Positions 63,700 to 64,000 of a stretch of 64,000 bases of DNA are shown one piece after another (position 1 is the first letter of the stretch; each line of letters opens with the position of its first letter). The position numbers were made by a program, and so were the translations under genes. The stretch is taken from contig NZ_VKCZ01000004.1 in the NCBI RefSeq assembly GCF_009299835.1, positions 232,385-296,384 of the forward strand. Reading direction: 5' to 3'. The notes under the pieces were generated by a model. It had not been told where the DNA came from. It did not search any database and was given only the letters and a program-made list of their open reading frames with translations. The DNA comes from Microlunatus speluncae (GTDB lineage Bacteria; Actinomycetota; Actinomycetes; Propionibacteriales; Propionibacteriaceae).

Positions 63700-63881
63700 C
63701 CGGAAGTCGACCTTGGTCGAGAAATGCGCGCCTGCGGGTCGGGTTGGGTGTGCGGAAGTCGACCGTGGTGGAGAAATGCGCGCCTGCGGGCTGGTTGGGT
63801 GTGCGGAAGTCGACCGTGGTGGAGAAATGCGCGCCTGCGGGCTGGTTGGGTGTGCGGAAGTCGACCGTGGTGGAGAAATGA
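63700..63881 (+). repeat. Four-unit 51-bp tandem array related to the 26-kb array
   Basis: Units begin near 63701, 63753, 63804 and 63855 (the last partial). Each is CGGAAGTCGACCGTGGTGG, then AGAAATGCGCGCCTGCGGG and CTGGTTGGGTGTG. The core CGGAAGTCGAC-xx-GGTxGAGAAA matches the minus strand of the 26-kb units (CGAAAGTCGACACAGGTAGAGAAA). Because 51 is a multiple of 3, the frame stays open and repeats KSTVVEKCAPAG. Confidence 0.85.
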
Positions 63882-63918
63882 ACCGCCCCGGGTTTTCCGG
63901 GTACTTCGGTTTGTGTCT

Positions 63919-64000
63919 CTACCCGGTCGGGATGAGACGGTTTCTTGCAGCGTAGTGGGTGGTCTCGACTTCGATGGGTGTGAGGTCATCGACGGATTCG
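63919..64000 (-). CDS. Transposase carboxyl end (IS3-like integrase), cut by window edge
   Basis: The minus strand from the edge reads ESVDDLTPIEVETTHYAARN and ends RLIPTG at a stop (63919-63921). The L-T-P-x-E-x-E-x-x-x-YA pattern is the usual end of IS3-type integrase-core transposases. Only 26 codons are visible, so the family is tentative. It lies 38 bp from the tandem array. Confidence 0.55.
   Translation of the reverse strand, partial: ESVDDLTPIEVETTHYAARNRLIPTG

Noticed and set aside
63700..63881. Possible CRISPR array
   Set aside because: The segments between the conserved cores are nearly identical in each unit, so there are no spacers; no cas genes are near. It is a plain tandem repeat. 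The same applies to 26008-26366.

Overview
The window is high-GC DNA from an actinobacterium. The best fit is a Propionibacteriaceae-like organism (Microlunatus and relatives), inferred from family content and not from any search. Supporting features are an actinobacterial cytochrome aa3 oxidase cluster with the small subunit CtaF, FprA, GuaB1, two LytR-CpsA-Psr proteins, a DUF3043 membrane protein, secreted tripeptidyl aminopeptidases, a translational-type T-box, many GTG starts and very GC-rich codon use. The genes are mostly chromosomal housekeeping and catabolic genes. No phage, plasmid or CRISPR locus was seen. Only the last about 80 bases look like an insertion sequence (the end of a transposase). 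Palindromic and tandem repeat families are unusually abundant.

Layout. 0-4.5 kb: DUF3043 (partial), pspA-pspAA envelope stress pair, fprA, an MscS-like membrane protein and a small membrane protein. 4.6-8.7 kb: nadA, a 620-bp nested inverted repeat, a glycerate kinase-like gene, erpA and a nucleotidyltransferase-like gene. 8.7-13.3 kb: a cysteine desulfurase-like protein lacking the PLP lysine with a TusA-like partner, divergent from ctaC-ctaD-ctaF. 13.3-18.6 kb: a small membrane protein and SDR next to their ECF41 sigma factor, a PadR-MFS efflux pair, and a secreted SH3-like protein. 18.7-25.4 kb: guaB1, a RibD-like reductase, a LysR-HTH/esterase fusion, and an RpiR regulator with an FAD oxidoreductase.

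25.4-30.8 kb: sixA, a tandem repeat array that has become the tail of a secreted-membrane protein, its paralogue, pyrE, and an ECF sigma/anti-sigma pair. Matching promoters sit before the sigma gene and the paralogue pair. 30.8-35.5 kb: LacI-regulated sugar isomerase and dehydrogenase, then a GH2 beta-mannosidase. 35.5-37.6 kb: a T-box leader before an archaeal-type aspartyl-tRNA synthetase. 37.7-47.4 kb: two secreted tripeptidyl aminopeptidases, a LuxR-type regulator, an AbiEi/DUF559-type gene between two clusters of the same repeat, an alpha/beta hydrolase and an acyl-CoA dehydrogenase. 47.4-56.5 kb: an ABC exporter, a ComB-like phosphatase carrying an in-frame palindromic repeat, a two-component system, a GNAT-like acyltransferase and divergent LCP genes. 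56.5-61.5 kb: an inositol catabolic operon (iolC, iolD, IolE-like, IolG-like). 61.5-64 kb: a decayed gene, a mannose-1-phosphate guanylyltransferase, a VOC protein, a second array related to the 26-kb repeats and a transposase end.

The most notable signals are the T-box on aspS, the LysR-esterase fusion, the covarying hairpins at 5.8-6.5 kb, the palindromic element inside comB, the shared ECF promoter motif, the lysine-less cysteine desulfurase, and a strong excess of TGATCA that seems to bend codon choice.
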